21,365 nucleotides of DNA, taken from Stenocarpella maydis. Its lineage: Eukaryota; Ascomycota; Sordariomycetes; Diaporthales; Diaporthaceae. The notes beneath the pieces are model-generated. The model searched no databases. It was not told where the DNA came from and worked only from the letters and a program-made list of their open reading frames with translations. Positions 19,251 through 21,365 of the stretch are shown here, in pieces; the first letter of the stretch is position 1, and each line of letters starts with the position of its first letter. Location: positions 8,027-29,391 of the forward strand of contig NQMI01000006.1 in NCBI GenBank assembly GCA_002270565.1, given 5' to 3'. Both the position numbers and the translations under genes were made by a program.

Positions 19251-19439
19251 ATATCAATAATTTATTCATCTTTATAAGGTTTATAAAGAGTTATAAGATT
19301 TCTCTGTAATTTTTAACAAGTTAGTAGTAGTAATTAATATATTTTCAATACTAATAAGAATAAGCTAGTTCTGAACTATTATAATATTAAAGTTTTATAT
19401 TTAGATCTCAATTAAATAATATATCTAAGGTAATTAACC

Positions 19440-19853
19440 TTTTATATATAGAAATAATATTTCTTTAATTCTATAAGTTAGCTTCCTAAAACTTTTTAAA
19501 TACTCTATTCATATATTCTTTATATATTTGAAGTTTCCTTAAAAGTTTAAACATGTTATTAACATATATAATAATAAGATATTTATTAAGGATTAAATTA
19601 ATTACTTTTAAAAATAATATTAAAATATTAATAAGTTTAAATAATACAACTAATATCTTAAACTATTTATAGCATATTTTACACGCTATTTTCTATTCTT
19701 CTTTTATTTAATTTCAACAAAGTTATAGTTATAATTTAAATGAAGTACTATAAACTTTAATACTCCCTTAAGTCTATCTTATAGCTCCTTCATAAGTAGT
19801 AAGGGGTAATAATTCTTAATTATAATATTATTTAATTATTAATAGTTAATAAA
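19440..19853 (-). pseudogene. Gypsy reverse transcriptase relic with YVDD changed to YVNN
   Basis: The minus-strand reading starts at 19853 with FINY**LNNIIIKNYYPLLL (family FCVDYRxLNxITIKNRYPLPL), MKEL*DRLKG and IVLHLNYNYNFVEIK (TxLDLRxGYxxVRIK, with Asp as His). It then passes a poorly readable stretch with a probable frame change, and reaches YVNNMFKLLRKLQIYKEYMN at 19566-19507. The catalytic YVDD has become YVNN (19552-19566): both Asp codons follow a T, so TpG to TpA on this strand explains both changes. Polymerase activity is impossible. Confidence 0.85.
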
Positions 19854-20100
19854 AAGTTATAGTTTATTATATTAAGTTATTTTCAAAAGATCCTAAAGAA
19901 TTAGTAATATTCTTTTAATATTTACTTTAATCTTAAAGATATATTGTCTTATTTTTCCTTTATACTATATAAATAAACCTCTTAAATATTAATTCAATAG
20001 CTTTTATATTTTAAAGTAAATATTATAAGGTTCCTTTTAGCATATAATAAGTATCCTTGGGATATTTAGTGCTAATTCATTTTGCTTAGTAACTATTTAA

Positions 20101-21365
20101 ATTTCTTATATTTACTACTATTTAGCGTTAAATAGTAGTATTTTCCTAATTTATAGTAAACTATTATCCTAATATATATTTTTATTATATCGTATATTTA
20201 GCTTTATTATTATATTATTTTATACTAAATTACCTTTAAGGTGCTATACTTCCTTAGCTTTATTTGCTAGTGAGTTCATCTAAGTGTAAGCTTTACTACT
20301 ATCCTTAAGAATTAAACTTTATTATATCTTTATATTATCCGTCCCTTCTTTAGGTATTAATTAAAAGATCTAGCTAATAGGTTAATTATTATATAAGTTA
20401 TCCTTTTAAAATATAAAATCTTAAGTATGATCTTATATTTTATTATAGTTATAATATGTAATTACATATTTTTATAATGATTTATTAGAGTAATTTGAAG
20501 ATAATCAATCTTTATATTAAAATCTTACTCTCATAAACTAGTTTTTATTTATTAATTATGTTAAATAAATGAAAGTCTGTTTTCCTTTTTTATAGTATTT
20601 TATGCTAATTTATTACTACTAGTAAAATAAAGTTTTCTTAAACTTTATTATTAATAAGTATTATACGGAGATATTACTTAATTTATATTAAGATCTTAAA
20701 ATATTTAGATTCCCTAGTTTTTATTGTATAAAGAGACCTTTCTTCATTCTTTATAGGTGTAGCCTTTAGTATTTTTTATCATCTTATTTTTAATAAGGAC
20801 CTTTTTAAGTTTTTAAGTAGCTCCTTTTCTAAGTTTATATGCTCCTTATAGTGCTATTACTGCTAGTATAAGGTCTTTTAGTACTATGTTCTTATCATAT
20901 ATACTTAAGACTATATCTATCTAATATTCTCTTAAGTTCTAATCTTAAATCTTTTACTTAATATTTCCTTAATAGTTATATTAAATATAATACTTTTTTA
21001 TTTCTAGGTTTAATAAATAGGTAAAGAGGTAGTTAGATTATAACTTTAGTATAATAAAATTTATTTTAAAGTATAATTAGTAGTATTTTAGTAATTTAGT
21101 TCATCGGATTTATAAAGCTTAAATATTTGTATTATATTGTATTATGAGAGGAAGAAAGTTTCCTTTACCTTATTAATATAATATATTTTATATTAATTAA
21201 AAATATATAATATTTATAGGATTTCATAGTATTTTTGATATTATTAATATATTTAGAGATTATTTAAGGGGAATCTTATGAAAGGTAAGGCTATCTTAGC
21301 CTTTTAAACTATTATATTTTATTCCTTCTTAAGATTATTATTTAAGTAATAATAGTATTTAATAC
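20101..21365. other. AT-rich DNA upstream of the second Gypsy pol
   Basis: By position this should hold protease and gag of the minus-strand Gypsy element. Gln/Lys-rich minus-strand readings occur (near 20830-20880), but no zinc knuckle or protease DSG motif can be read with confidence. The window ends before any LTR is recognised. Confidence 0.35.

Larger units (their letters stand above)
16855..20100 (-). mobile_element. Second Ty3/Gypsy pol relic, interrupted by a 597-bp insertion
   Basis: Read on the minus strand, the order is reverse transcriptase, RNase H, integrase core and integrase C-terminal part, the Ty3/Gypsy order. The domains are detailed in separate entries. The copy is split at 16982-17578 by a young-looking insertion, and its reading resumes beyond it. 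Its 3' end fades at about 16855, where it meets the oppositely oriented coiled-coil relic. No LTR is recognised at either end and the start before RT is unreadable. It is independent of the plus-strand copy at 4850-5995, because different segments are deleted in each. Confidence 0.85.

Overview
The window looks like nuclear DNA of a filamentous ascomycete (Pezizomycotina), from a repeat-rich, gene-poor compartment. Two observations support this. The only intact-looking gene is a HET (heterokaryon-incompatibility) domain gene, a family typical of these fungi. The rest is mostly very AT-rich, CpA/TpG-poor DNA in which retrotransposon reading frames carry TAA/TAG where Gln (or Trp) codons are expected. 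That is the footprint of repeat-induced point mutation (RIP). Species cannot be told from the sequence.

Layout. 1-3200: moderately mutated DNA with one frame of about 700 codons (1094-3199, +) for an unrecognised, probably transposon-borne protein. It ends beside a purine tract and a GC-balanced, TATA-containing, LTR-like block (3201-3660). 3660-13290: strongly mutated DNA with a plus-strand Ty3/Gypsy integrase plus chromodomain relic (about 4850-5995), an LTR-like palindrome pair (4512-4718), an ACTAGT-rich cluster (6174-6320), an LTR-like patch (about 7136-7565) and otherwise an AT desert. 13295-14548 (-): HET-domain gene, cut off at its 3' end by the AT-rich DNA, with a GC-balanced upstream region to about 15340. 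15340-16850: decayed DNA with coding-like traces, including a coiled-coil protein relic on +. 16850-20100 (-): a second Ty3/Gypsy pol relic (RT, RNase H, integrase). 20100-21365: AT-rich DNA upstream of that pol.

The best-supported discovery is at 16982-17578. A 597-bp unmutated TG...CA block with three 24-bp tandem repeats, a TATA box and a hairpin sits inside the RIP-dead integrase of the second Gypsy element. The integrase reading resumes on both sides and the insertion point is duplicated (AATACT on each side). It looks like a solo LTR or small element bringing a clean promoter into dead DNA. One duplicated base differs in a way that RIP after the insertion would explain.

Nothing here forms an operon or pathway. 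The window is a graveyard of retrotransposons surrounding one probably truncated HET gene. No bacterial-type regulatory sites, tRNA, rRNA or CRISPR array were found.
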